In this document: piece by piece, positions 1-7,247 of the stretch
Numbering within the stretch: the stretch's first letter is position 1
How the letters are laid out: the number at the start of each line of letters is the position of its first letter
NCBI GenBank assembly: GCA_903953065.1
Contig: CAJBIG010000237.1
Location: 1-19,057, forward strand
From: an uncultured Solirubrobacterales bacterium
Lineage (GTDB): Bacteria > Actinomycetota > Thermoleophilia > Solirubrobacterales > Solirubrobacteraceae
DNA: 19,057 bases
Direction of reading: 5' to 3'
Notes under the pieces: generated by a model
Database searches by the model: none
What the model was told of the DNA's origin: nothing
The model's input: only the letters and a program-made list of their open reading frames with translations
Translations under genes and position numbers: made by a program

Positions 1-376
1 CGGCGAGGCTGGGCGGATCACAATCGGCAAGGGCGTATTCCTCAACCAGATCGTGATGGTCGCGGCGATCGAGTCGGTCACGATCGGCGACCACTGCATG
101 GCCGCCAACGGCTGCATGATCACCGACGCTGACCACCGCTTCGATCACCCGACGAGGCCGATCACGCACCAAGGCTTTACGCACAAAGGAGCAACCACGA
201 TCGGCCACAACGTATGGCTCGGCGCCAACTCTGTAGTTACCGGAGGCGTGACGATTGGAGACAGGTCTGTGATTGGCGCGGGGAGCGTCGTGACCAACGA
301 CATTCCGGCCGGTGTGATCGCCGCCGGCGCCCCAGCGCGGGTGCTGCGCGAGATCGAGTTCTCAGACGCCGAGTGA
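1..376 (+). CDS. Hexapeptide-repeat (left-handed beta-helix) O-acetyltransferase, 3' part
   Basis: The reading frame is open from base 2 to the TGA at 374-376, so the 5' end lies outside the window and no start can be assigned. The visible part is about 124 residues. It shows successive imperfect hexapeptide repeats (ITIGKG, VTIGDH, TTIGHN, VTIGDR, SVIGAGS) and ends in the usual PAGVIAAGAPARVLREI cap, which is typical of the maltose/serine/WcaF-like acetyltransferases. The stretch DADHRFD carries the expected catalytic-type histidine. These enzymes transfer acetyl from acetyl-CoA to a sugar or related hydroxyl in the cytoplasm. Being next to glycan genes, it could acetylate a sugar precursor, but the substrate cannot be read from the sequence. 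It converges on panB with a 7-bp gap. Confidence 0.9.
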   Translation, partial: GEAGRITIGKGVFLNQIVMVAAIESVTIGDHCMAANGCMITDADHRFDHPTRPITHQGFTHKGATTIGHNVWLGANSVVTGGVTIGDRSVIGAGSVVTNDIPAGVIAAGAPARVLREIEFSDAE

Positions 377-378
377 GA
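360..378. terminator. Inverted repeat at the acetyltransferase/panB convergent stops
   Basis: TCTCA (360-364) and TGAGA (374-378) form a 5-bp stem around a 9-nt loop. The right arm contains the acetyltransferase TGA stop. The same arm sequences occur at the convergent junction near 18702. There is no T-tract. Confidence 0.2.
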
Positions 379-383
379 GCGGG

Positions 384-1271
384 CTAACTGTCGCTGCGGA
401 AGGCCGTGAGCTCGTCGTAATCGATCGAGTACCCGTGCTCGGGGCCCGGGAACGAGCGGTCTCGTACATCTTCAGCAAAGGCGCTAACACCGTCGACCAT
501 CTCGTCGAGGATGTTGGCGTAACGCTTGACGAAGCGTGCACCGAGACCCTCGCGGATTCCAAGCAGGTCATGGAAGACGAGCACTTGCCCGTCAACACCG
601 CCGCCGGCGCCGATGCCGATGACGGGAACTGAGATCTGCGGCATGATCTCCGCCGCGAGCTCTGAGGGAATCGCTTCGAAGACGATCGAGAAGCAGCCGG
701 CCTGCTCCAAGGCAATCGCTTGGTCGCGAATCAGCAGGGCCTGCTGCGCCGTTTTGCCTTGAGCGCGGTAACCACCGAGTGCTGTTGATGTCTGAGGGGT
801 TAGGCCAACGTGACCCATCACGGGGATGCCGGCGCTGCTGATTGCGCGAGCGCGCGCAACCGAGGTTGGGCCGCCGCCTTCGAGCTTGACTGCGGCACAG
901 CCGGCCTCTTTGACGAACCGCAGCGCTGTTGTAACGGCCTGCTCGTCGCTGACCTCATAGGAGCCGAAGGGAAGGTCACCAACAAGGAACGGCGAGCTAA
1001 GGCCTCGCCGGGCTGCCTTCGCGAGCATCAGGATTTCGTCGAGCTCGACTGGCACGGTCGAGTCGTAGCCGAGAACTGTCATCGCGCCCGAATCGCCAAC
1101 GAGGACCATGTCGACGCCCGCCTTCTCCGCCGCAAGCGCGCTGGGATAGTCGTACGCCGTGACCATCACAATCGGCTCGCCGAGCCGCTTCATTTCAGCG
1201 AGGCGAGGCAGCGTCATTGGCAGTCGCGAGGCGTCGATCGGGACTTCGATTTGGTTTGGCATCGTGGACAT
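384..1271 (-). CDS. panB: 3-methyl-2-oxobutanoate hydroxymethyltransferase (PanB)
   Basis: PanB makes ketopantoate from 2-oxoisovalerate and 5,10-methylene-tetrahydrofolate, the first committed step to pantothenate and coenzyme A, in the cytoplasm. The 295-residue protein has the family landmarks in order: VGDSG (D60) and VGDLPFGSYE (D99), both metal ligands; KLEGG (E131); GHVGLTPQ; FEAIP (E199, catalytic-type Glu); and GIGAGGGVDGQVLV. The spacing of these acidic residues matches E. coli PanB closely. The start was placed at the ATG at 1271 because AAGGAG lies 7 nt upstream, the clearest Shine-Dalgarno in the window. A longer frame reaching 1337 would overlap panC and adds an Arg-rich non-family extension. 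The gene lies 31 bp downstream of panC and is surely cotranscribed. Confidence 0.97.
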   Translation of the reverse strand: MSTMPNQIEVPIDASRLPMTLPRLAEMKRLGEPIVMVTAYDYPSALAAEKAGVDMVLVGDSGAMTVLGYDSTVPVELDEILMLAKAARRGLSSPFLVGDLPFGSYEVSDEQAVTTALRFVKEAGCAAVKLEGGGPTSVARARAISSAGIPVMGHVGLTPQTSTALGGYRAQGKTAQQALLIRDQAIALEQAGCFSIVFEAIPSELAAEIMPQISVPVIGIGAGGGVDGQVLVFHDLLGIREGLGARFVKRYANILDEMVDGVSAFAEDVRDRSFPGPEHGYSIDYDELTAFRSDS

Positions 1272-1302
1272 CGTCTGCTCCTTGTCTAATGGTCGACGCC
1301 GC

Positions 1303-2196
1303 TTAACAGTTGGCGGTCGCCGCCTCTCGATTGGCACTGACGGTCAAGTTGTCGATCAGTCGCACGCCGTCAACCGTTGCTGCACAGGCAATCAGCAGCG
1401 TGCCACTGAGCTGGCGGGCTGGTTCAAGCGTCGACGGGTCGGCGATCGCGAAGTACTCGGGTGCGATCCCCGCCGCGCGGAGACGCTCGATGCCTGCTGC
1501 GTTGGCTGCCTCGGGCGAATCGGCGCTGCCGTTGCTGATCGCGTTGGCCGCGGCTTGTAATGCGGCTGAGATCGCGAGAGCCTGTTCGCGGCCGCCTGCG
1601 GAGAGCCTTGCGTTGCGGCTGGAGAGGGCGAGCCCATCTCGATCGCGGACGGTCTCGGCGGTGACTATCTCGACCGGAATCTGCAGATCGGTGACGAAGC
1701 GCCGCACGACCAAGGCTTGCTGCGCGTCCTTGGCGCCGAAATAGGCGACGTCAGCTCCGACGATGTTGAGCAGGATCGTGACTACCGTCGCCATACCGTC
1801 GAAGTGGCCAACGCCGCGCTCCTGCCCTTCGAGTGTTTCGGTCAGCGTCCCACGCACCTGAACGCTGCTGGCGAAATCCTGCGGGTAAATCTCCGTGACG
1901 TTCGGCGTAAAGCAGATCGTCGCTCCGGCGGCGGCGGCGGCCTTCACATCAGCCGCCTCGTCGCGCGGATATCGCTCAAGGTCGTCAGCGCGATCGAACT
2001 GAGCCGGGTTGATGAAAATCGAAACGACGACGACGTCGTGTTCGCTCGCGGCGCGCTCTATCAGTGCGAGGTGACCGGCATGAAGGGCGCCCATTGTCGG
2101 AACGAAGCCAACGGTCGCGCCCGCGGCACGGCGCGCAGCAATCTCGCCCCGCATCTGAGGGACTGTTCGAATCGTTTGAACGATGCGTTCTGTCAT
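1303..2196 (-). CDS. panC: Pantothenate synthetase (pantoate--beta-alanine ligase, PanC)
   Basis: PanC condenses pantoate with beta-alanine using ATP through a pantoyl-adenylate intermediate. The 297-residue protein is full length for the family. It shows the nucleotidyltransferase signature PTMGALHAGH (HxGH, residues 33-42), FINPAQF (61-67), FGAKDAQQ (153-160) and the KMSKS-equivalent DGLALSSRNARLS (about 187-199). The ATG at 2196 gives the expected N-terminus, but only a weak, distant AGGGA precedes it. Unlike most promoter-proximal genes here, it has no TANNNT close to the start, so its transcript probably has a real 5' leader. It is the first gene of a panC-panB pair; panD is not in the window. 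Its cotranscription with the minus-strand GT4 gene upstream is possible but not shown. Confidence 0.97.
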   Translation of the reverse strand: MTERIVQTIRTVPQMRGEIAARRAAGATVGFVPTMGALHAGHLALIERAASEHDVVVVSIFINPAQFDRADDLERYPRDEAADVKAAAAAGATICFTPNVTEIYPQDFASSVQVRGTLTETLEGQERGVGHFDGMATVVTILLNIVGADVAYFGAKDAQQALVVRRFVTDLQIPVEIVTAETVRDRDGLALSSRNARLSAGGREQALAISAALQAAANAISNGSADSPEAANAAGIERLRAAGIAPEYFAIADPSTLEPARQLSGTLLIACAATVDGVRLIDNLTVSANREAATANC

Positions 2197-2393
2197 TTCG
2201 GTCCAGTTCCCTGACGAGATACCGGTCGCGCATTAAGTCGTGTTTCGGATACCAACTTCAGATGCCATTACACGGTCCGCACCGGAGGGTTACGGCCGCG
2301 GGGCAAAAGGTAGCAGTCAGGGTTGCCGGAAGGTGCCAATTAGGACTCTCTCGCAACCTCTAGCGCAGTAGCGACGGCGCCAGGCGCGCGCGC
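2197..2393 (-). other. 197-bp intergenic/leader region upstream of panC
   Basis: This gap separates the GT4 stop from the panC start on the minus strand. No ORF with coding character is seen. The only TANNNT I find on the minus strand is TACCTT at 2307-2312, which would give a leader of roughly 100 nt, but no good -35 element is paired with it. A 14-bp GC palindrome (AGGCGCGCGCGCCT, 2382-2395) overlaps the GT4 stop and has no T-tract. A long leader before panCB makes an RNA regulator conceivable, but I cannot recognise a known riboswitch fold by eye. Confidence 0.4.
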
Positions 2394-3560
2394 CTAGTCC
2401 TCGACGCGCGAGGCTGAGGCAACCTTGTTGCCGGCCACATCCCCGGGAGTGGCGGCCGCCGAGTTACCGTGCGCAGCACGTTGGAGGATCTCGAGCGTCC
2501 CTCGTGCCGAACGATCCCACCCCAAAGTCTCCGCCCTAGCTCGGGCCTGCACGCTGAGTCGGGTTCGCAGGTCCTTGTTCTCGACGAGCGATCGCACCGC
2601 GCTGATGAAGTCGGCGACGCTCTCTGCATGGAGGCCAGTCTGCTTGTGGACGATCGACTCATTCAGCCCTCCTACGGGGTGGGCAACTGTCGGAGTGCCC
2701 GCGGCAGCCGCCTCGAGCGTCGCCGATGACCAACCTTCAGCAGATGACGCGGTGACTGCAACCCACGAGCGCGCGAGCAGACGTCGCTTAGTTTCATCGT
2801 CGACGTGACCGTGGAAGTGAACCCGGGTGCCGAGCCCCTTGCTCCGCACAAGGCCCTTTAGGTTTTCCGCGTGGTCTCCATCGCCGACGATGTCGAGCGT
2901 GGCGCCATCGAGAGCGTCGACCACGTCAAGCAGTCGCTCGATTCGCTTGTACGCCTTGAGGCGCCCCAAGAAGACCAGCGTCGGGTCACTACTTTTCGCT
3001 CCTGGCCCGAAGTAATGATGGTCGACGCCCGGATAAACGACGTCGATTGCTGAGCTCGGGACGCGATGAGTCGTTGCCACCTCGTTGCGCGTTGCCTCTG
3101 AGACAACTAGGAAGCGGGAGTTGCGGTAGATCGTCCTGAGCGGCGCCGTCTCGAGTAGATAGCCAGCTAAGCGCCCGCTTCGGCCCATCTCCTCGACGTA
3201 CATATCTTTGTGAACGTGATGGATCAGCGAGACGCGCGGCCCCTTAAGCCAAAGCGGCGTCATCCAGCAGATCCCATTGATGATTTCGAGCGTTACGTCT
3301 GCCTTGGGGATGCGATCGACCAGGCCGCGCAGCAGCGTAATCGGGAAGACACTCACGCGCGAACCAAAACGGTAGACGGTTAGGTTGCCACGCTGTTCGC
3401 GGTGCGGGGCCGTTGAGTAGCCTCCGGCGATCACGGTCACTGAGTGGCCCCACTCGAGCCAGTGATCGACTTGGCCGGTGAGGTGGACGCCGGTCCCACC
3501 AGCCTCGGGATGGCCCCAATCGCGGTCGGTGAGAATCAGGATGTGCATCTTGGCTGGCAC
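2394..3560 (-). CDS. Glycosyltransferase family 4 (GT-B)
   Basis: This 388-residue retaining GT4-type enzyme would transfer a sugar from a nucleotide-sugar donor to a growing glycan at the cytoplasmic face. The N-terminal domain begins MHILILTD and contains the GG-rich acceptor-side loop (PEAGGTGVH, about 18-26). The C-terminal donor domain has VFLGRLKAYKR (R200/K205 phosphate contacts), IVGDGD, and the EX7E motif as EGWSSATLE (E275-E283), where most family members have EGFG. The last 25 or so residues are Ala/Gly-rich and probably disordered. The start is taken as GTG 3560 because TAGGTT lies 6 nt upstream, fitting a leaderless transcript; the ATG at 3548 is the alternative. It is divergent from the acyltransferase gene, with 116 bp between the two starts. 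Donor and acceptor are unknown. Confidence 0.92.
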   Translation of the reverse strand: MPAKMHILILTDRDWGHPEAGGTGVHLTGQVDHWLEWGHSVTVIAGGYSTAPHREQRGNLTVYRFGSRVSVFPITLLRGLVDRIPKADVTLEIINGICWMTPLWLKGPRVSLIHHVHKDMYVEEMGRSGRLAGYLLETAPLRTIYRNSRFLVVSEATRNEVATTHRVPSSAIDVVYPGVDHHYFGPGAKSSDPTLVFLGRLKAYKRIERLLDVVDALDGATLDIVGDGDHAENLKGLVRSKGLGTRVHFHGHVDDETKRRLLARSWVAVTASSAEGWSSATLEAAAAGTPTVAHPVGGLNESIVHKQTGLHAESVADFISAVRSLVENKDLRTRLSVQARARAETLGWDRSARGTLEILQRAAHGNSAAATPGDVAGNKVASASRVED

Positions 3561-3566
3561 GCGCTT

Positions 3567-3572
3567 AACCTA
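3567..3572 (-). promoter_or_regulatory. -10 element for the minus-strand GT4 gene
   Basis: TAGGTT on the minus strand ends 6 nt before the GTG start at 3560, which would put the transcription start on the G of the start codon. No Shine-Dalgarno and no clear -35 is seen. Confidence 0.5.
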
Positions 3573-3638
3573 CTTCTTCTGTTCGCGCCGTTGGTGGATG
3601 AGGTCTACAGCGCTCCCCGGGTGGCTCTGGGAAGAGGG

Positions 3639-3668
3639 TTGCAAGCGCAAGCCAGCCTTGTGTACTGT
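3639..3668 (+). promoter_or_regulatory. Promoter of the acyltransferase-3 gene (leaderless type)
   Basis: TTGCAA (3639-3644) and TACTGT (3663-3668) are 18 nt apart. The -10 element ends 8 nt before the ATG at 3677, so transcription would begin at or within about 2 nt of the start codon. No Shine-Dalgarno is present. Confidence 0.55.
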
Positions 3669-3676
3669 CGCCGTTC

Positions 3677-4906
3677 ATGAAAGACGAGCAAGTTGCAGGC
3701 GCTGCAGCCGTCGGCGTGTCTGGCTCGCTTTCGGGTCAGAGTTCGACCCCGCCGGTCTTCACGCCACCGCCTGGAAATCCGCGATTCCCGCTGTTCGACG
3801 GGCTCCGGGCTCTGGCCGCGATCACAATTTTGATTTACCACGCGGCGTTTTTGTCCGGCTACATCCAGTTCGGACGGCTTGCTCCTTGGGTATCGAATCT
3901 CAGTGTCGGCGTGACGATCTTCTTCGTGATCTCTGGATTCCTGATCTACCGGCCGTATGTGCGGGCTCAGATGTCCGGTGCGACGGAACCCGCGCTCGCG
4001 CGCTTCTACCGTCGGAGATTGCTCCGGATCGTCCCCGCATACTGGGTCGCTCTGACGTTGCTCTCGCTTTATCCCGGCTCGACTGACACGTTTTCGGACT
4101 GGCCTAAGTTCTATTTCTTTCTCCAGGTCTATACGCCGACGGATCCACGTGAAGGACTCTTTCAGGCCTGGAGTTTGTGCGTTGAAATGAGCTTTTATCT
4201 GATACTTCCGTTCTACTCGCTGTTGGTTGGCCGCTGCTTTCGCGGCCGGTCAGCCGCACTTCGTCTGCGCTGCGAGTTCGCGGCTTTGGCACTTCTGTCT
4301 GTCGCGTCGGCCGTCGTCACTTACGAATGGTCGAGCGGCGCAGCTTCGCCGCTGGTTCAGGGGCTGCCGCGCTTCCTGTTTTGGTTCGCACTCGGAATGG
4401 GGCTAGCGCTCGTGAGCGTTTGGGTTGAGCAGCAGCAAAGCCGGCCAAGTTGGGTCGCCGCGCTCGAAGCTCACACTGGGCGCTGCTGGGCGGTAGGGCT
4501 GGCACTATTTTTCCTGCTCGGAGCCGTGACGACAGTTCCCGCTGACGGAATCTCGTTCGCACCAAAAATCGCTCTGATTCAGTGGGCTGGCTCTGGAGTG
4601 ATCGCATTTCTGGTTGTTTTGCCGGCCGTGTTCAGCGGTACGACTCCGAGCGATGTCGCGCGATTCCTGCGTTGGAGGCCGGTTGTCTGGCTTGGCCTGG
4701 TCTCCTACGGTCTCTTTCTCTGGCAGGCAGGTCCGCTGCTCGTCATCTTCGACCAGGGCTGGATTTCCAGCCCCGATCCGGCGGTTCGTTTCGTCGAGTT
4801 CGCCGCTCTAGCGATCGCCCTCACTGTTCCTCTTGCAGCGCTTAGTTATTACCTCGTTGAACGTCCGTTCCTTCGCCTCAAGGACCCGCGCCGCAAATCT
4901 GCTTAG
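3677..4906 (+). CDS. Acyltransferase-3 family membrane O-acyltransferase (OafA/YrhL-like)
   Basis: This 409-residue polytopic membrane protein of the acyltransferase-3 family acylates (often acetylates) surface sugars. After a Pro/Ser-rich N-terminus of about 35 residues come FDGLRALAAITILIYHAAF, with the conserved RALA and the catalytic-type His55, then FFVISGFLIYRPY, RFYRRRLLRIVPAYW (about 109-123), WSLCVEMSFYLILP (the WSL-x-VE motif near 165-178), and the terminal YYLVERPFLRLK. About ten hydrophobic segments are visible. It has no C-terminal SGNH domain, so it is the short form of the family. Its neighbours suggest it decorates the glycan made by the adjacent GT genes. It is transcribed divergently from the GT4 gene, and 77 bp separate it from hddA, which has its own promoter. 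Confidence 0.94.
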   Translation: MKDEQVAGAAAVGVSGSLSGQSSTPPVFTPPPGNPRFPLFDGLRALAAITILIYHAAFLSGYIQFGRLAPWVSNLSVGVTIFFVISGFLIYRPYVRAQMSGATEPALARFYRRRLLRIVPAYWVALTLLSLYPGSTDTFSDWPKFYFFLQVYTPTDPREGLFQAWSLCVEMSFYLILPFYSLLVGRCFRGRSAALRLRCEFAALALLSVASAVVTYEWSSGAASPLVQGLPRFLFWFALGMGLALVSVWVEQQQSRPSWVAALEAHTGRCWAVGLALFFLLGAVTTVPADGISFAPKIALIQWAGSGVIAFLVVLPAVFSGTTPSDVARFLRWRPVVWLGLVSYGLFLWQAGPLLVIFDQGWISSPDPAVRFVEFAALAIALTVPLAALSYYLVERPFLRLKDPRRKSA

Positions 4907-4968
4907 GTGCCGCCAACGCAATCGTCAGTGCGGCAGGGCCAGCCACTACGTACATGGCCGCAGATCAG

Positions 4969-4983
4969 TTAACGTCTCGTTAA
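4969..4983 (+). promoter_or_regulatory. -10 element and candidate operator of the heptose operon
   Basis: TAACGT (4970-4975) ends 8 nt before the hddA ATG at 4984. It lies inside a perfect inverted repeat, TTAACG-TCT-CGTTAA (4969-4983), that runs right up to the start codon. The repeat covers the -10 and the expected transcription start, which is where a repressor would act. There is no recognisable Shine-Dalgarno or -35. Confidence 0.5.
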
Positions 4984-6051
4984 ATGGCTCTCTCTTCGTC
5001 TAAACAATCCAGTTTCGAGTTAGTTACTGACCGCCTCGGTACGACCGCTTTCGCTCGCGCGCCAATGCGGCTGAGCTTCGCTGGTGGCGGGACCGATGTG
5101 CCGCCGTATCCGGAGCGAGAAGGCGGAGCCGTCCTCAGCGTTGCGATTCGTCGCTACGCCTACGCCGCTGCGCGCGTGCGCGAGGATGACCAATTCGTCA
5201 TCCGCAGCCTCGACCTAGGGTTGATAGCCGAGGGGCCGATCGGTGAGCTGAGCGAGCTCGATCAGCGCCTGCATCTTCTGCGTGGGCCGATCAGCCGCCT
5301 AGCGATCGACAACCGTGGAGTCGATCTTCGAGTCCAATCACAGGCTCCTCCAGGGTCGGGCCTGGGCGCCTCATCGACGATCGTGGTCGCTGTCCTTGGC
5401 GCCTTGCTTTCCGCGTACGGCCGTGTTGCCACGCCGCACCAGCTTGCCGAGATGGCGGTCGAAGTCGAGCGAGAGGATCTGGGCTTGACCGGAGGCACGC
5501 AAGACCACTATGCCGCCGTGTTCGGCGGGTTCAATTTCTTGGAGTTCGCAGGTAACGAAGTGGTTGTCAACCAGCTCAAGCTGCCGCTAGCGACGGTCGC
5601 AACGCTTGAGCACAACCTGTTGATCTGCAACCTCGGTAGCTCGCGTGAGTCAGCCACAATCATCGACGATCAAACCGAGCGATACGAGAGTGACAAGGGC
5701 GAAACACATGCCGCGCTGCGCCGACAGCGGGAGCTCGCGGTCGAAATGAAGCAACTCCTGCTGGCCGGCGAGCTTGACCAGTTCGGGCGAACACTCGATC
5801 AGGTTTGGGAGTCGAAGCGCGCAATCTCGCCACTGATCGCGACCGAGGAGGCCGACACCGCTTATGAAGTGGCGCTCTCAGCGGGCGCGCTTGGCGGCAA
5901 GATTGCTGGCGCAGGTGGCGGTGGGTTCATGCTGTTCTACGCGCCATTTCGTAGCCGCTTTGAGGTCGCGCAAGCTCTCCGCGACCTTGGCCACGAGGTG
6001 CTTGACGTGGCTCTCGACGACGCCGGCCTGCAGAGCTGGTCGCATGACTAA
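4984..6051 (+). CDS. hddA: D-glycero-alpha-D-manno-heptose 7-phosphate kinase (HddA-type GHMP kinase)
   Basis: HddA phosphorylates the anomeric carbon of D-glycero-alpha-D-manno-heptose 7-phosphate, giving the 1,7-bisphosphate on the way to GDP-heptose. The 355-residue protein has all three GHMP kinase motifs: RAPMRLSFAGGGTDVPPY (25-42), the ATP loop PPGSGLGASS (122-131), and GGKIAGAGGGGFML (304-317). The FAGGGTD form of motif 1 is typical of the HddA/fucokinase-like branch. The assignment to heptose rests on gmhA and gmhB lying directly downstream. Alone, this protein could be another sugar 1-kinase such as a fucokinase-like enzyme. The ATG at 4984 is supported by the upstream -10 element; about 20 residues precede the family core. 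The stop is 42 bp before gmhA. Confidence 0.87.
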   Translation: MALSSSKQSSFELVTDRLGTTAFARAPMRLSFAGGGTDVPPYPEREGGAVLSVAIRRYAYAAARVREDDQFVIRSLDLGLIAEGPIGELSELDQRLHLLRGPISRLAIDNRGVDLRVQSQAPPGSGLGASSTIVVAVLGALLSAYGRVATPHQLAEMAVEVEREDLGLTGGTQDHYAAVFGGFNFLEFAGNEVVVNQLKLPLATVATLEHNLLICNLGSSRESATIIDDQTERYESDKGETHAALRRQRELAVEMKQLLLAGELDQFGRTLDQVWESKRAISPLIATEEADTAYEVALSAGALGGKIAGAGGGGFMLFYAPFRSRFEVAQALRDLGHEVLDVALDDAGLQSWSHD

Positions 6052-6093
6052 TGCTCGCTCGGCGGGCCAGCTATCTGAAGTCGGGGCTGGCTA

Positions 6094-6705
6094 ATGACGA
6101 CCAACCAGGAAGTTGAAACCTCTCTCGCCGAAGGGCTGCTGGAGGCGCGCGGGCGGGAACACGCTGAACTGCTGGCGGATCTCTCCGAGCCCGCAAAGGT
6201 ACGCGCGCTCGCGATCGCCGCGGAGACGATTGTGCAAAGTCTCAATTCCGGGGGGACTATCTACTTCTGCGGGAACGGAGGCAGCGCAGCTGAGGCGCAG
6301 CACCTCGTCGCTGAGTTTGTTGGCCGCTACAAAGCTGAGCGCCGGCCGCTCGCTGCCGTCGCGCTTGGAAGCACGCAGTCAGTCTCCAGCGCGCTCGCAA
6401 ACGATTACGGTTACGCCGAGGCCGGTCTCGCAAGAGAGCTCGAGGCGCTCTCGCGCCCCGGCGACGTCCTCGTCGGGCTCTCGACGAGCGGTCGCTCGCC
6501 GAATGTTCTCGCGGCACTTGGGTTCGCTCGAGCTAACGGCGTTGCAACGATCCTGATGACCGGTCAGAACCATCACGCGGATGGGCTCGCTGACGCTCTA
6601 CTTGTGGTCGAATCGACGACCGTCGCGGTTATTCAAGAGATGCATGCCGTTCTAGGTCACGTGATCTGCGAGCTCGTAGAGCAGCAGATGGGATTTGATC
6701 GGTGA
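6094..6705 (+). CDS. gmhA: Sedoheptulose 7-phosphate isomerase (GmhA)
   Basis: GmhA converts sedoheptulose 7-phosphate into D-glycero-D-manno-heptose 7-phosphate, the entry step to activated heptoses. The 203-residue protein is a SIS-domain isomerase of the usual length. It shows FCGNGGSAAEAQH (58-70) followed by E74, GLSTSGRSPNVL (128-139, phosphate binding), and IQEMHAVLGH (180-189), which holds the Gln/His residues expected for the active site and metal site. The ATG at 6094 is the first in frame, because a TAA immediately upstream closes the frame. The Shine-Dalgarno is poor (GGGG about 9 nt upstream). It is the second gene of the heptose operon and overlaps gmhB by 4 nt. Confidence 0.95.
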   Translation: MTTNQEVETSLAEGLLEARGREHAELLADLSEPAKVRALAIAAETIVQSLNSGGTIYFCGNGGSAAEAQHLVAEFVGRYKAERRPLAAVALGSTQSVSSALANDYGYAEAGLARELEALSRPGDVLVGLSTSGRSPNVLAALGFARANGVATILMTGQNHHADGLADALLVVESTTVAVIQEMHAVLGHVICELVEQQMGFDR

Positions 6706-7247
6706 GCCAGTCGCCAACGGCATTTGTTGACCGCGACGGCGTGATCAATCGCAAGCGACCAGAAGGCGAGTACGTCAATAGCCGCGACGAGTTCGAGCCG
6801 CTGCCAGGAAGCATTGAGGCGCTTGCGGCCCTCTCACGCGCCGGCTACATCATCGTGGTCGTGACGAACCAGCAGGGGATCGCGAAGGGTGTCACCGACC
6901 GCTCGTTCGTTGACGCGCTCCACATAGAGCTTGTCGATTCGGTCGCCGCCGCCGGGGGAACGATCGACCAAGTCCAGGTCTGCCCGCACCTCGCTGGCAC
7001 CTGCGAGTGCCGCAAGCCAGCCGTCGGACTGTTTGAGCAGGCCCGTGCCAGGGATCCGAGGATTGACTTTGCTCGCTCTGCTGTGATCGGCGACTCGCAG
7101 AGTGACATCGAGGCGGCCTTGCGCATCGGAGCTAGGCCGGTGCTCGTAACCGCGGAGGCAGGATCCACGCTGCGCACCGACGGCGTCACCGAGGTCGCAG
7201 ATCTGGCCGCAGCCGCTGCGATGCTGACGGAAGTTGCAAGTGTCTGA
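6702..7247 (+). CDS. gmhB: D-glycero-D-manno-heptose 1,7-bisphosphate 7-phosphatase (GmhB)
   Basis: GmhB removes the 7-phosphate from heptose 1,7-bisphosphate. The 181-residue HAD-superfamily protein has FVDRDGVIN (nucleophile D10, acid/base D12), VVTNQQGIAKG (53-63), and a zinc-binding loop with C94, H96, C101 and C103 (VCPHLAGTCECRKP). K105 and IGDSQSDIEAA (129-139), with D131 and D135 for magnesium, complete the site. The zinc loop and the TNQQG motif separate GmhB from other HAD phosphatases; histidinol phosphatase is the closest alternative and is unlikely in this context. The start is GTG 6702, in a GTGA overlap with the gmhA stop, which implies translational coupling. Anomer preference (alpha for the GDP pathway) is inferred from the HddA-type kinase. 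Confidence 0.94.
   Translation: MSQSPTAFVDRDGVINRKRPEGEYVNSRDEFEPLPGSIEALAALSRAGYIIVVVTNQQGIAKGVTDRSFVDALHIELVDSVAAAGGTIDQVQVCPHLAGTCECRKPAVGLFEQARARDPRIDFARSAVIGDSQSDIEAALRIGARPVLVTAEAGSTLRTDGVTEVADLAAAAAMLTEVASV

Noticed and set aside
810..1289. 159-codon plus-strand ORF opposite panB
   Set aside because: It is antisense to a certain gene, has no family-like features, and is expected from stop-poor GC-rich DNA.
1272..1337. Longer panB frame starting at 1337
   Set aside because: It overlaps panC, adds an Arg-rich segment absent from the family, and the AAGGAG site fits the ATG at 1271.
2382..2395. AGGCGCGCGCGCCT palindrome at the GT4 stop
   Set aside because: Alternating GC palindromes arise easily in this composition; no loop and no T-tract, so it is not called a terminator.
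6051..6116. 21-codon ORF starting in TAATG at the hddA stop and ending past the gmhA start
   Set aside because: It could be a coupling leader peptide, but it has no ribosome-binding site, no recognisable sequence and is short enough to arise by chance.
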